Assembly (NCBI RefSeq): GCF_027497495.1
Contig: NZ_CP114205.1
Location: forward strand, 1,054,001 to 1,118,000
DNA from: Streptomyces tubercidicus
GTDB lineage: Bacteria > Actinomycetota > Actinomycetes > Streptomycetales > Streptomycetaceae
DNA length: 64,000 nt
Reading direction: 5' to 3'
Numbering within the stretch: position 1 is the stretch's first letter; each line of letters starts with the position of its first letter. The translations under genes and the position numbers were made by a program. Positions 15,750-24,673 of this stretch are shown here, piece by piece. Below the pieces are notes generated by a model that had not been told where the DNA came from, ran no database searches, and saw only the letters and a program-made list of their open reading frames with translations.

Positions 15750-16511
15750 ATGTCGTACGCCACCCTCGCCGGCCGCACCGCTGTCGTCACCGGAGCCGCC
15801 AGCGGTATGGGCGAGGCCACCGCCCGGCTGCTCGCCTCGCACGGTGTGCGGGTGGCGCTGCTCGCCCGCCGGGCCGAGCGGCTGGCGGAGCTGGCCGCCA
15901 CGATCGAGAAGGCCGGCGGACAGGCCCTGGCGGTCACCGCCGATGTCACCGACGCCGCCTCCGTGGAAGCAGCGGCCGAGCGGGTGCACAGCACATACGG
16001 TCAGGTCGACCTGGTGGTCAACGCGGCGGGTGTGATGCTGCCGAATCCGGTCACCGAAGGCCGCGCCGACGAGTGGCAGCGCATGCTGGACACCAATGTG
16101 GCCGGCGCGCTGCGGGTCATCCGCGCGTTCACCCCGGACCTGATCGCGGTGGCTGCTGCGGGCCGGACGGCGGATCTGGTGAACATCTCCTCGATCGGCG
16201 CGCACCTCGCCTTCCCCCAGTACGCGGTGTACGGGGCGACGAAGGCCGCGCTGACGTACCTCTCGCAGTCGCTGCGCACGGAGCTGGGCCCGCGCGATGT
16301 CCGCGTCACCAATATCGAGCCGGGTCTCACGGACACGGAGCTGGCCGACCACATCGACAACGCGGAACTGGCCGGCCAGTTGGACGGCATGTTCGACGCC
16401 CTGACCGGACTGGCGGCGGACGATGTCGCCGACCTGATCGCCTACACGACGAGCCGCGCCCGCCATGTGAACCTGCGTCAGGCGATCGTGCTGCCGACGC
16501 GGCAGGCGTGA
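15750..16511 (+). CDS. SDR family NAD(P)-dependent oxidoreductase
   Basis: A 253-aa short-chain dehydrogenase. The Rossmann motif TGAASGMG lies at about 12-19, NAAG at about 89-92, and the catalytic pattern Ser (ISSIGAHLAF), Tyr and Lys (YAVYGATKAA) at about 148-168. Full-length classical SDR. The ATG has CAGGAG about 6 bases upstream. It is divergent from the MmyB-type regulator, which probably controls it. The substrate cannot be read from sequence. Confidence 0.93.
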   Translation: MSYATLAGRTAVVTGAASGMGEATARLLASHGVRVALLARRAERLAELAATIEKAGGQALAVTADVTDAASVEAAAERVHSTYGQVDLVVNAAGVMLPNPVTEGRADEWQRMLDTNVAGALRVIRAFTPDLIAVAAAGRTADLVNISSIGAHLAFPQYAVYGATKAALTYLSQSLRTELGPRDVRVTNIEPGLTDTELADHIDNAELAGQLDGMFDALTGLAADDVADLIAYTTSRARHVNLRQAIVLPTRQA

Positions 16512-16554
16512 GGCCCGGGCCGGTCCGCGGCGGTGTCGCGGACCGGCCCGGGCC
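16512..16554. terminator. Bidirectional terminator, SDR / CTQ operon
   Basis: A perfect 18-bp stem (GGCCCGGGCCGGTCCGCG and its complement) around the loop GCGGTGT begins immediately after the SDR stop codon and lies 25 bases from the end of the convergent operon. Very stable and suited to both directions. Confidence 0.85.
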
Positions 16555-16578
16555 GGGACGGCAACGGGCTGCGGTGGC

Positions 16579-17283
16579 TCAGCTGTTGAGGCTGGTGTGG
16601 TTCCACCAGCCCTGGCGGCCGACGGTGAAGTCGACGACCGGACCGGACCCGTCGATCTTGCCCTGGTACTGCTGCCCCTTCTTCAGCGGGCTCTCGATCA
16701 GCTTGTCGTGGGCGTCCCTGATCGAGTCGATGACGAGGGTCGGGACCTTCTTCAGCAGCGCCGGGTCGATCGGCTGCCCGGGGGTGACGGTGATGGCCTC
16801 GTCCCAGTTGGGGCGCTCCGCGAGCTGGTGGGCCATGTGGACCTCGTCGCCTTCGCCGAACACCAGGTAGGTGAGGTATTCGGGGTAGGGCAGATTGCCC
16901 AGCTTGCGGAAGGAGAGCACGTTCTCCGGCTTGCAGTCCACGATGGTCTCGGCCGTGGTCATCTGCTGGAAGTCGCGGCTGCCGTCGGGCTTCACGACCA
17001 CCCGCTCCAGATGGACCCCGAACTCCTTGCCCTGCTGGAGCTCGGGGAGTTCGAAGTGGTGCGGGCAGCGCAGGGAGTAGAAGACCCGCTGGCTCTCGTG
17101 CTGCGCCAGATCCTTCAGGTACATGTCCCGCAGTTCGCCGTTGTCCCTGATGGAGAAGTTGAAGACCGCCTGGTAGTTGTGGCCGGACTGGGGGTTGTAC
17201 AGCGCCAGGTGGTAGAAGAACAGCTTCTTCTTGCCCAGCAGCAGGAAGCGGTGGATGTGCTCGTGGGCGGGGGTGGGGGTCAT
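16579..17283 (-). CDS. Unrecognised protein of the CTQ-oxidase operon
   Basis: A 234-aa, probably soluble protein that I do not recognise. It is rich in aromatic and charged residues (KKKLFFYHLALYNPQSGHNY, FNFSIRDNGELRDMYLKDL, TAETIVDCKPENVLSF, TYLVFGEGDEVHMAHQL) and ends GRQGWWNHTSLNS. There is no signal peptide or membrane helix. The start codon overlaps the stop of the LodB-like gene by ATGA, and GAAAGGCGAGAA lies just upstream, so it is translationally coupled as the last gene of the operon. Position suggests an accessory role for the quinoprotein (substrate delivery, maturation or a small partner subunit), but nothing in the sequence proves this. Confidence 0.88.
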   Translation of the reverse strand: MTPTPAHEHIHRFLLLGKKKLFFYHLALYNPQSGHNYQAVFNFSIRDNGELRDMYLKDLAQHESQRVFYSLRCPHHFELPELQQGKEFGVHLERVVVKPDGSRDFQQMTTAETIVDCKPENVLSFRKLGNLPYPEYLTYLVFGEGDEVHMAHQLAERPNWDEAITVTPGQPIDPALLKKVPTLVIDSIRDAHDKLIESPLKKGQQYQGKIDGSGPVVDFTVGRQGWWNHTSLNS

Positions 17284-18431
17284 GATGAGTTCTCGCCTTT
17301 CGTGGGTGGGGGGTTGTGGTGGAAGCTCCGCTGCCGCCGGGACCAGAAGGGCCGGTCGGGCCAGCGGGTTTCCTGGGCGTGCACGGCGCGGTGGCCGTGC
17401 TGGTAGGCGGTACGGGCCGTGGTGACCTTGGCCGCGTAGTCGGACAGAGCCGCCCGGTCGCCGTGCAGCCGGGCGTCGACCGCCTGGCCCGCGCTCAGCC
17501 CGGTGTAGAGGGCGGTGAGGATGCCCTGGGAACTGAGCGGGTCGAAGGCCGCGGCGGCGTCCCCGGCGGCCGTCCAGCCGTCGCCGTGCACCCGGTCCAG
17601 ATGGGCGCTGTGGGCGGCGGCCCGGCGGGGCGGGCGCAGGATGGTGAGCCCGTGCGGGCGGGCCCGGCGGGAGATGTGCCGGGTGGCCAGCAGCCGTTGA
17701 CGGAACCGCTCGGCACCGCGCGCGGCGGCGACGGGCAGGTCGGGGTCGGTGAAGTAGGCGACCAGCCGCTGCCGGGAGGGCAGCAGCGCGGTGTACCACC
17801 AGCCGTCCTGGTCGGACTCGACCAGCGAACGGCCGTCGAGGGGGGTCTGCGGGGCCGGGTCGAGGGTGAGGTGGAGGCCGGTCAGCTGGTCTCCGGTGCG
17901 CCGTCGGGCGCCGGAGCGGACGGCGATCGCGGCGCCGCGCCCGGTGGCGTCCACCACCCAGCGGCAGCGCACCGTACGGTCCCCGGCCCGGCCGGCCCGG
18001 TCGCGCAGCGCGAGCTGCCAGGTGCCGTCCGACTGCCGGGAGGGGCTCCGTACGGCGGTGTGCTCGGCGACCTCGGCGCCCGCCGCACCGGCGGCGGCGC
18101 GCAGTCGGCGGTCGAAGAGCGGACGGTCCAGGTGCCAGCCGTGGCCGTAGGGGTCGTGGAGGAAGTCCACGGCGTGCAGTTCCGGCGAGCCCCAGGCGGA
18201 CAGGTTGCCGTGGCAGGGCAGATGGCCGCTGCCCAGGACCGGTTCGGCGACGCCGAGGTCGGCGAGCAGCAGCCGGCCCATGGACACCAGCGCCTCACCG
18301 GCCTTGGGCGGGCCGGTGCCGGCGTCGGCCAGCAGGACCGTCCGGCCGGCGTGGGCGAGGGTGAGCGCGGCGGCACAGCCGGCCGGGCCACCGCCCGCGA
18401 CCACGACGTCGTAGGCGGGGGCGGGGCTCAC
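17280..18431 (-). CDS. LodB-like FAD-dependent CTQ-maturation flavoprotein
   Basis: A 383-aa flavoprotein. The FAD-binding GGGPAGCAAALTLAHAG motif is at about 11-28, a second conserved stretch (VVDATGRGAAIA) is near 160, and the GD motif (WTAAGDAAAAFDPLSSQGI) is near 290. The fold is that of the tryptophan-halogenase/geranylgeranyl-reductase group. In Marinomonas LodB is needed to make the cysteine tryptophylquinone of LodA, and the same role is inferred here from gene order. The start is GTG and overlaps the LodA-like stop as GTGA; its own stop overlaps the next gene as ATGA. Confidence 0.9.
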   Translation of the reverse strand: MSPAPAYDVVVAGGGPAGCAAALTLAHAGRTVLLADAGTGPPKAGEALVSMGRLLLADLGVAEPVLGSGHLPCHGNLSAWGSPELHAVDFLHDPYGHGWHLDRPLFDRRLRAAAGAAGAEVAEHTAVRSPSRQSDGTWQLALRDRAGRAGDRTVRCRWVVDATGRGAAIAVRSGARRRTGDQLTGLHLTLDPAPQTPLDGRSLVESDQDGWWYTALLPSRQRLVAYFTDPDLPVAAARGAERFRQRLLATRHISRRARPHGLTILRPPRRAAAHSAHLDRVHGDGWTAAGDAAAAFDPLSSQGILTALYTGLSAGQAVDARLHGDRAALSDYAAKVTTARTAYQHGHRAVHAQETRWPDRPFWSRRQRSFHHNPPPTKGENSS

Positions 18432-20449
18432 GGGGTGCCGTGGAAGGGGTCGAGCTTCTCCAGGTATCCGGCGGCGATCGACGTCTCGTCCCGGCCGGTT
18501 GCCTCCATGACCTCCTGGACGGCCTGTTGGACGAGCATGGCTTCGACGGTCTCGGCCGCGATCTTGCCGGTCCAGACGTCAGCCGCGCCCGCCAGTTGGG
18601 GCACGCCCGCCTCGGGCACCTGGATGTTGAGGAGGTTGGCGTCGTCGGGGGCCGGCGGATAGCCGGGCTCGGACTCCACCTGGATGTACCGGGGGAACTT
18701 GTTGTCGCCCACGGTGTATTCGTGCGGCTCGACGATGCCGAACTTGTACCAGTCGTCGATCATCTGCCGGCGCTGCTTGTTGAAGTCGGTGCCCTTCAGG
18801 CCGCGCAGCCAGACCGCCCGGTGCTCGAAGGCCTTCTCCCTGGCGCTGTCGTCGGAGCCGCTGGGCGGGGTGTTGACGGTCGCGAAGTCGGCCTGCTTGA
18901 GCACGTGGTTGGGCATCTGGGCGGGCCAGAAGGTGGGCAGGTAGGGGCTGTAGCGGGGGCCGAGCCCGGACCGTACCTGGTAGCCGGAGCGGCAGCTCGC
19001 GGTGTCGCACTGCCAGGGGGCGGCCATCCAGCGGGTGAGGTCACCCGGCCCCTGCGCGTGCAGCGGGCCGTTCTTGCCCAGGGCCTCCTGGACGCTGAGC
19101 GCATCTCCGTAGTCGGGTTCCGGGTTCTCCGGTGTGCGGTGCAGGATGCGGAACGGCTCGGAGTACATGGTCTTGTGCCGCATCGGCCAGGTGACCTCGC
19201 AGCCCGGGTGGAACGCGTCGGCGGCGCAGTTGTCCAGCGCGGCCCGGTCCAGCAGACCCGGCTGCGCGGTGACCGGCGCCGCGTCCACGTCCGGGTGGCC
19301 CTTCCGGGGCGGGCCGGTGGTGAAGCGGCCGTCGGCCCATTGAGCCAGCATCCGGTCCTGCTCGGAGGAAATCTTGATGTGCTGCCGGACGGAGGTGGGT
19401 TTGCCGCTGGACATGTTGTCGCCGTAGAGCCACGGCCAGGGCAGCGGGGACGTCCCGTCCCGCCCGTAGTCACGCATGTGGATATAGACCTGGCGGCGGA
19501 GTTCCCGGCTGGCCGCGCCCGGGTCGGCGAGCCGCTTGCGCATGGCCGGGTCCAGGAAGTCGTGCGGGCCGGCCCAGCCGAACTGGGTGGCGAAGCCGTG
19601 GTTGGTCCACTGGAGCTCACAGAACCGGCTCAGCAGCGGTTCGATGTGTTCCGGGTAGGAGATCTGCTGCACGGCGGGCAGGGTCTGCTCGGTGACGAAC
19701 ACGTCGTAGAGCAGGTCGTAGAGGGTGCGGACGGTCTTCACACCGGGCGCGTAGTGCGGCGGGGCGATCACGGCCCAGGCCGGGCTCGCGGTCTTCGTGA
19801 CGCCCCCGATGGTGACCTCCGCCGTGACCGGACCGTCGGACACGTCGTCGTACCAGGTGTCGTTGTTCGCGACGCCGGAGATCGGCTTCTCGGGAGTGGC
19901 GTAGGAGGCCGACTTGCCGACGCCGCCGACGACCACCAAGCGGCCGTCGTCCTGGGCGGAGATCGATCCCAGGGAGACCGGCTTGTTCATGATCTTCCCG
20001 GCGAGGGCGGCGGTCTCGTGCAGGGAGGCGCGGATCTGCTTGCGGCCGGCGTCGATGACGAGCTTCTTCCGGTCGGCTCCCGCGACGTCGAAGTTCCGCC
20101 GGCGCAGCTGGGCCTCCGGCAGGCTGCCCGCCTCGGGGATGTCGAGCGGGAGGTGGAACTGGTACCAGGCGGCCTTCTTGTTGGCCAGGTGCACCGACCA
20201 CTTGATCTCGGTCACCCCCGCCTCGCCCAGCTTGAGTTCCCGGACGGCTTCGCCGGCCTGGTTGTAGCCGTAGACCCGGAACCGGGCGGCCTGCCGGATG
20301 ACCTTCCCCGCGCTGTCCTTGTACGAGCCGGGCGGCAGCGGCGGCTGGTCCGGGGATTCCGGGCCGATGAAGGGCGGTTTGTCGCTGTTGCCGACCCGGG
20401 CTATGCCGATGGCGGGATGGATCTTGACCTGGACTATCTGCGTATCCAT
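18428..20449 (-). CDS. LodA-like cysteine tryptophylquinone amine oxidase
   Basis: A 673-aa member of the LodA/GoxA quinoprotein family (amino-acid epsilon- or alpha-oxidases giving H2O2 and ammonia). The start VKIHPAIGIARVGNS is the family signature. The cofactor-region motif DTASCRSGY places the candidate CTQ cysteine at residue 486, followed by PTFWPAQMPN. The partner tryptophan is uncertain: Trp547 lies 61 residues on, close to the 65-residue Cys516-Trp581 spacing of Marinomonas LodA, while Trp508 is closer in sequence. No signal peptide. The ATG at 20449 has GAAAGG 7 bases upstream; the GTG at 20464 lacks a good site. First gene of a three-gene coupled operon with a LodB-like flavoprotein. 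Substrate unknown. Confidence 0.93.
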   Translation of the reverse strand: MDTQIVQVKIHPAIGIARVGNSDKPPFIGPESPDQPPLPPGSYKDSAGKVIRQAARFRVYGYNQAGEAVRELKLGEAGVTEIKWSVHLANKKAAWYQFHLPLDIPEAGSLPEAQLRRRNFDVAGADRKKLVIDAGRKQIRASLHETAALAGKIMNKPVSLGSISAQDDGRLVVVGGVGKSASYATPEKPISGVANNDTWYDDVSDGPVTAEVTIGGVTKTASPAWAVIAPPHYAPGVKTVRTLYDLLYDVFVTEQTLPAVQQISYPEHIEPLLSRFCELQWTNHGFATQFGWAGPHDFLDPAMRKRLADPGAASRELRRQVYIHMRDYGRDGTSPLPWPWLYGDNMSSGKPTSVRQHIKISSEQDRMLAQWADGRFTTGPPRKGHPDVDAAPVTAQPGLLDRAALDNCAADAFHPGCEVTWPMRHKTMYSEPFRILHRTPENPEPDYGDALSVQEALGKNGPLHAQGPGDLTRWMAAPWQCDTASCRSGYQVRSGLGPRYSPYLPTFWPAQMPNHVLKQADFATVNTPPSGSDDSAREKAFEHRAVWLRGLKGTDFNKQRRQMIDDWYKFGIVEPHEYTVGDNKFPRYIQVESEPGYPPAPDDANLLNIQVPEAGVPQLAGAADVWTGKIAAETVEAMLVQQAVQEVMEATGRDETSIAAGYLEKLDPFHGTP

Positions 20450-20624
20450 CGAGGAGCCTTTCACTGGGCTGGTGTGGCGCCCCCCGACGGCTCAAACGTG
20501 GATCAGTCCGGTGTCCGCCGTGACCTCCAGGCATCGCAATGGATGAACGGGTTCACCCTTTCGTGTCGGCGGCCGCGCCCGCTGCCGCCGTACGGAGCGG
20601 GCGCGGCGCCGCGGACCGCCCTCG

Positions 20625-21092
20625 TCAGGCGTCGGCGAGGCCCAGCAGCGCGGGCTTCTCGGCCAGCTCGCGGAAGGCGGCCCGTGGGTCCTGGAGCAGC
20701 TTGCGCTCGGTGAGGTCGAGCAGCCCGCAGACGGCGCTCACCTCGGCGGCCACCGTCCCGTCGTCCTTGCGGACGGTCTGCTCGATCCGGAAGGTCTTGC
20801 CCTCGCCCCAGACGAAGGCGCAGCTGACCTCGACCTCGTCACCGGCCCGCAGCTCCCGCCGGTAGCGGATGGTGGTCTCGACGGTCACCGGGCCGACCCG
20901 GCGGTCCACCATGGTGCTCTGGCGGATGCCGCTCGCCTGGAGCAGCGACCAGCGGGCGTGCTCGGCGTACTGGAGGTAGACGCTCTGGTTGAGATGGCCC
21001 TGGGTGTCCGTCTCGTAGCCACGCACGGTGATCCCGACGGTGAACGGCTCCGTCGCGTCCGTACCGGCTGTCTGCTCCGCCGCTTCTGTCAC
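20625..21092 (-). CDS. Hotdog-fold acyl-CoA thioesterase
   Basis: A 155-aa hotdog thioesterase of the 4-hydroxybenzoyl-CoA thioesterase/YbgC group. The catalytic-helix motif VRGYETDTQGHLNQSVYLQY keeps the Asp and the GHxN pattern, followed by a long helix and strands with FRIEQTVRKDDGTVAAE. It is in the same direction as the LodA operon but 175 bases upstream of it, so membership of that operon is doubtful. Substrate unknown. Confidence 0.9.
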   Translation of the reverse strand: MTEAAEQTAGTDATEPFTVGITVRGYETDTQGHLNQSVYLQYAEHARWSLLQASGIRQSTMVDRRVGPVTVETTIRYRRELRAGDEVEVSCAFVWGEGKTFRIEQTVRKDDGTVAAEVSAVCGLLDLTERKLLQDPRAAFRELAEKPALLGLADA

Positions 21093-21207
21093 GTGCTTTC
21101 TCCCCGCTCCCCGTAGGCGCCGTCCGCCACGCGGGCACCCGGAGCCTCATTGGCCACTGGCTTCACATCGTAGGCGCGGAGGTCAAGAGGCCGGGGAGAC
21201 GGACGCG

Positions 21208-22437
21208 TCAGGGGCTGCCCGTCTTGAGCCGCAGGTTCCACTTCGCCAGGGCCTCACCGACCGGCTGGAAGACGGTCAGCGTGGCACCGCCGAAGTTGCC
21301 GCAGCTGGCGGCGCCGCCGCCGGAGTGCACGCCCAGGGCCTTCGGGGCGCTGGGCTGGGTGACATACGAGCCGCCCGAATCTCCGGGCGCCGAGCAGGCG
21401 TTGGTGAACGACAGGCCCTCGATGACCGTGTTGCCGTAGTCCACGGTCTGGTCGACCCGGGTGATCTCCCCGCAGTGCCAGCCGCTGCTCTGCCCGGAGC
21501 GGCACATCGACATGCCGACCAGGCCCTCCTGCTCGCCGGTGACGGTGACCGGCGTACCGCCCTGCCCGGCCACGTTCGAGCTGACCGTCCAGTCCGGCTG
21601 GTCGACCCCGACCAGCCCGAAGTCCCCCTCGCGTCCGTTGACGCTGTGTCCGCCGCCCTGGTTGGAGGTCCCCATCCGGCTGCCGTCCTTGCCGAACGCG
21701 GCCTGATCGGCAGTGAGCGTGCAGTGACCGGCCGTCAGAAAGCCCTGGAAACTGCCCGGTCCGGTCACCGGGAAGCCGATGGAGCAGATGCCCTCGGCGC
21801 CGGGCATCCACCGTTCGCCGCCCACCACCGTGCCGCCCTGCTGACGCGGCGTCTGGTCGCTGCGCTCGACGGTGACGGGGATCTTCGAGCGCGCCCCCAT
21901 CGCGCGGACGGACCTCTCGAAGGCGGCGGTCCGGACGGTGTGCCGGGTGCGGTCGACGCGCACCACCACACCGTTGGCCCGCTCGTCCACACCCCAGCCG
22001 GTCACGCCGGGCACCCCGTCACCGGCCCGGCCGGTGATCTGCCGCATCAGGGCCGTGAGCGCGGCGCGGCTGTGCGGCACCGCCTTGGGGACCGCCCCGG
22101 CGGCCCGTACCCGCTGTGCGTCGGCGGCGCCGGTGACCGCGACGACGAGCTTGCCGGTGGTCCGGTCGAACCACATACCGGCGGGCGGGGCGCTCAGCGT
22201 CCGGCGCACGGCCGCCGCGGCGCGGTGTGCTTCGGTCTCCTGCGCGAGCCGGGTCCGCACCTGCACCGCGTTCAGCCCGAGGTCCCGGCGCATCGCGTCG
22301 AGCATGCCGCGGGGCGAGGGCTGGGGCCCGGGATCGGGCCGGGGCACGCCGTGCGCCGGGCTGAACGGGCCGGCCGCCGCCACGACGGTGGCGACGACCG
22401 CGCCCCAGAGAGCTGCCTTGCGAAAGCGGCGTTCCAT
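21208..22437 (-). CDS. Streptogrisin-type secreted serine protease with propeptide
   Basis: A 409-aa preproprotein of the S1 alpha-lytic/streptogrisin family. A Sec signal peptide (about 1-30) precedes a propeptide (about 31-200) with an alpha-lytic-protease prodomain. The mature enzyme probably begins near GGTVVGGERW (about 202). Catalytic His in TAGHC, Asp in EGDFGLV and Ser in PGDSGGS are all present, with cysteines for the usual disulfides. Secreted, active after propeptide removal. It is divergent from the NlpC/P60-like gene with an unusual repeat-rich region between them. Confidence 0.95.
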   Translation of the reverse strand: MERRFRKAALWGAVVATVVAAAGPFSPAHGVPRPDPGPQPSPRGMLDAMRRDLGLNAVQVRTRLAQETEAHRAAAAVRRTLSAPPAGMWFDRTTGKLVVAVTGAADAQRVRAAGAVPKAVPHSRAALTALMRQITGRAGDGVPGVTGWGVDERANGVVVRVDRTRHTVRTAAFERSVRAMGARSKIPVTVERSDQTPRQQGGTVVGGERWMPGAEGICSIGFPVTGPGSFQGFLTAGHCTLTADQAAFGKDGSRMGTSNQGGGHSVNGREGDFGLVGVDQPDWTVSSNVAGQGGTPVTVTGEQEGLVGMSMCRSGQSSGWHCGEITRVDQTVDYGNTVIEGLSFTNACSAPGDSGGSYVTQPSAPKALGVHSGGGAASCGNFGGATLTVFQPVGEALAKWNLRLKTGSP

Positions 22438-22451
22438 CGGGGATCTCCTCG

Positions 22452-22521
22452 CGGTGTCGAGTACACGTCGGATCCGATGTGGTGCCCGCCGGATCCGATG
22501 GGGTGAGCGTGCTCGACACCG
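22452..22521. promoter_or_regulatory. Repeat-rich divergent control region (protease / NlpC-like)
   Basis: CGGTGTCGAG (22452-22461) and CTCGACACCG (22512-22521) form a perfect 10-bp inverted repeat. Inside lie two copies of CGGATCCGAT (22469-22478 and 22490-22499), 21 bp apart, i.e. two helical turns; each has the 8-bp palindrome CGGATCCG at its core. The spacing suits cooperative binding by a dimeric regulator on one DNA face. Confidence 0.45.
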
Positions 22522-22561
22522 GGGCGTGCGGCATGAGGGGAGGTCCCGGCATCATGACCGG

Positions 22562-23104
22562 GTGTCCCGTGAACCCGGCCGTCAAGTCCCCACCGCCCAC
22601 GGCACGGTGGCGTTCTCGCGGCTCCCGGAGGAGCTGCGCAATGTGACCTACTCGGGTGCCCGCCATCCGGGAGCGGCGACACCTGAATGCCCGTCATACG
22701 CGGCGGACGGGACGGCCGGTGCCTCCGGCCACCCCGCCCCGGGCCCCTTCGCCGACCTGGCCCGGGGCGCGAACTGCCAGCTGTACGCCTACGCCGTACT
22801 GCGCCACTTCGGCCTGCTGATACCGCCGTTGCGCTCCGCGGAACTCTGGGCCGACACACGGGCGACCCACCGGGTGGACCGCCCGCGACCGCTGGATCTG
22901 GTGCTGTTCGACGGCGGTCCCGCCGAGGGCCGCCCACCGGGCTACGGCGCGCATGTGGGCGTCCATCTGGGCCCCGACCAGGTGCTGCATCTGTGCCGGG
23001 AGGCCGGCCGGCCCGCCGTTTGGCGCTCTGCGGACTTCGCGGCGCGGCCGCGCTACCGGCGCTTCCTCGGCGTCAAACGGGCCGGGCGACCCCAGGAACG
23101 CTGA
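22562..23104 (+). CDS. NlpC/P60-like hydrolase (putative)
   Basis: A 180-aa protein with an NlpC/P60-like arrangement: Cys in GANCQLYAYAVLRHFGL (about residue 77) starting a helix, then RPLDLVLF and the His-containing GAHVGVHLGPDQVLHLC, then FAARPRYRRFLGVKR. No signal peptide is seen. The start is uncertain: GTG at 22562 gives the expected N terminus, but AGGGGAGG lies about 17 bases upstream, and GTG at 22607 is an alternative. The gene ends 4 bases from the convergent TPM-like gene. A peptidoglycan or amide hydrolase role is inferred. Confidence 0.78.
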   Translation: MSREPGRQVPTAHGTVAFSRLPEELRNVTYSGARHPGAATPECPSYAADGTAGASGHPAPGPFADLARGANCQLYAYAVLRHFGLLIPPLRSAELWADTRATHRVDRPRPLDLVLFDGGPAEGRPPGYGAHVGVHLGPDQVLHLCREAGRPAVWRSADFAARPRYRRFLGVKRAGRPQER

Positions 23105-23108
23105 GCGC

Positions 23109-24470
23109 TCAGAAGCCTCCGCCGTCGAAACCGCCACCGCCGCCGAAGCCACCGCCGTCCCCGAAGCCGCCCCCGTCGCCGAAGCCGCCCCCGAAGTCGC
23201 CGGAGTTGAAGTCGGATCCGGAGTAGTCACCGCCGGCGGCGCCCGCATCGCCGAAGTCGGCGCCGTAGGCGGCGGACGACCACATCACATTGCCGAGCAG
23301 CGTGCCGACCAGGAGGCCGGGCAGCAGGCCGCCGCCGAAGTAGCCGCCGGCCCAGGGGCCGTAGGCCGGGCCCGCGTCCCAGTAGGGGCGGTCGCCCTCC
23401 GGGGTCCGGACCGTACGGGCCAGCGGCTCCCGCCCGTCGTCCATACGGGCCTTGTCGGCGGCGCAGACCGGGACGGTGCGCTCGGCGCCGCCCGCCGGTG
23501 CCCAGCCGACATCCACGACGGACGGGCCGTGCCGGGGGTCGAAGAAGCAGGGCAGCCGGCGCTCGGGCAGCGGCTCGCCCTCCCGTCGTGCGGCGAGGGT
23601 GGCCAGCGAGAACCGGCCGTCCTCCAGGGCCTTGGTCACCGCCTGCACCTCTCCGGGGTGCTGGGCCGCCGCCATCGCCGACTTGGCGTTCTCGTAGGAA
23701 TCCAGCGCATGGCTGTAGTCGGCGCGCATCGCGTCGTCGGCACCGGGCTCACCGGGGTTGAAGTCGAGGCGGTCCAGCTCCTCGCCGAAGGCGGTGATGT
23801 CCTCGTCGACGACGATCCGCAGATCCTCCAGCGCGGCCCGCTCCTCCTCGATCCGCCTTCTGCGGTTGCGGCGGGCGATCGCATAGGCGCCGCCGCCTCC
23901 GACGACCACCAGCACCCCGAGCCCGATGGCCGTGCCGGTGCCGAAGCCGCTGTCGCCCACGCCGCTCCAGGAGGAGGGGGCCTGGCCGTGTGCGGACCGT
24001 GCCGCCGTGTCGACGAAGCTGTTCAGGCGCTCATTGACGGTCGGGTAGTCGGAACTCTTGACCGATCCGACGAGGTTCTGCACCGAGCTGCGCGTCATCA
24101 CCCGTGGGTCGGCGCCCGCGTTGAAGCCGTTGCCGAGCTCGACGGCGTAGACGCCGCTGATGCCGACCTTGGTGCGCAGGTCCCGCAGCAGCGTGCCGGG
24201 CTGGTACTCGGCGGCCCGCGGCAGCACGGCGACGAAAATGGGCTTGTCCGCGTCCTTGATTTTCTTGGCCAGCGCATCCGCCTGGGCGTCGGAGAACTCA
24301 TGCGCGGCGCGCGGGTCGACATAGACCGGGCCCTTCTCCAGGGCCGCCGCGGCTTCATCGAGCCCCCCTGCGGCACGGGCACCCGGTGCCAACGCGGCGG
24401 CCACCGCGAGCAGCGCGGCCACCAGCAGAAGGACTGGTCCGATCAGCGCACGACGAGTTGCGGTCTTCAT
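23109..24470 (-). CDS. TPM-domain-like membrane protein with Gly-rich tail
   Basis: A 453-aa protein. A signal peptide (1-33) leads into an extracytoplasmic TPM-like domain (about 36-165: GPVYVDPRAAHEFSDAQADAL, IFVAVLPRAA). A transmembrane helix at about 183-207 (TGTAIGLGVLVVVGGGGAYAI) is followed by RRNRRRR and a cytoplasmic helical region (about 215-300), then a hydrophobic Gly-rich part and a tail of FGDGGGFGGGGG repeats. TPM domains occur in poorly known membrane proteins of photosystem repair or phosphatase type. The ATG at 24470 gives the signal peptide directly. Role unknown. Confidence 0.85.
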   Translation of the reverse strand: MKTATRRALIGPVLLLVAALLAVAAALAPGARAAGGLDEAAAALEKGPVYVDPRAAHEFSDAQADALAKKIKDADKPIFVAVLPRAAEYQPGTLLRDLRTKVGISGVYAVELGNGFNAGADPRVMTRSSVQNLVGSVKSSDYPTVNERLNSFVDTAARSAHGQAPSSWSGVGDSGFGTGTAIGLGVLVVVGGGGAYAIARRNRRRRIEEERAALEDLRIVVDEDITAFGEELDRLDFNPGEPGADDAMRADYSHALDSYENAKSAMAAAQHPGEVQAVTKALEDGRFSLATLAARREGEPLPERRLPCFFDPRHGPSVVDVGWAPAGGAERTVPVCAADKARMDDGREPLARTVRTPEGDRPYWDAGPAYGPWAGGYFGGGLLPGLLVGTLLGNVMWSSAAYGADFGDAGAAGGDYSGSDFNSGDFGGGFGDGGGFGDGGGFGGGGGFDGGGF

Positions 24471-24673
24471 GTGTTCGACGCTACCCGAACCACACTTTCC
24501 AGACATCACCGGAGCCGGGATCAATTCGGTCCCGAGCGGTGGATTCTCCCTTGCGTCGAGGGGTCTGTCGCGCCGGGGATGTCCATCCAGGTGATCGCTC
24601 AGCGCGTCGTTTTTGATGCGCAGAGTGCCGGGGATGTTCGGCTCGCCCCTCCCCCCGAGGAAACGAGGAGACG

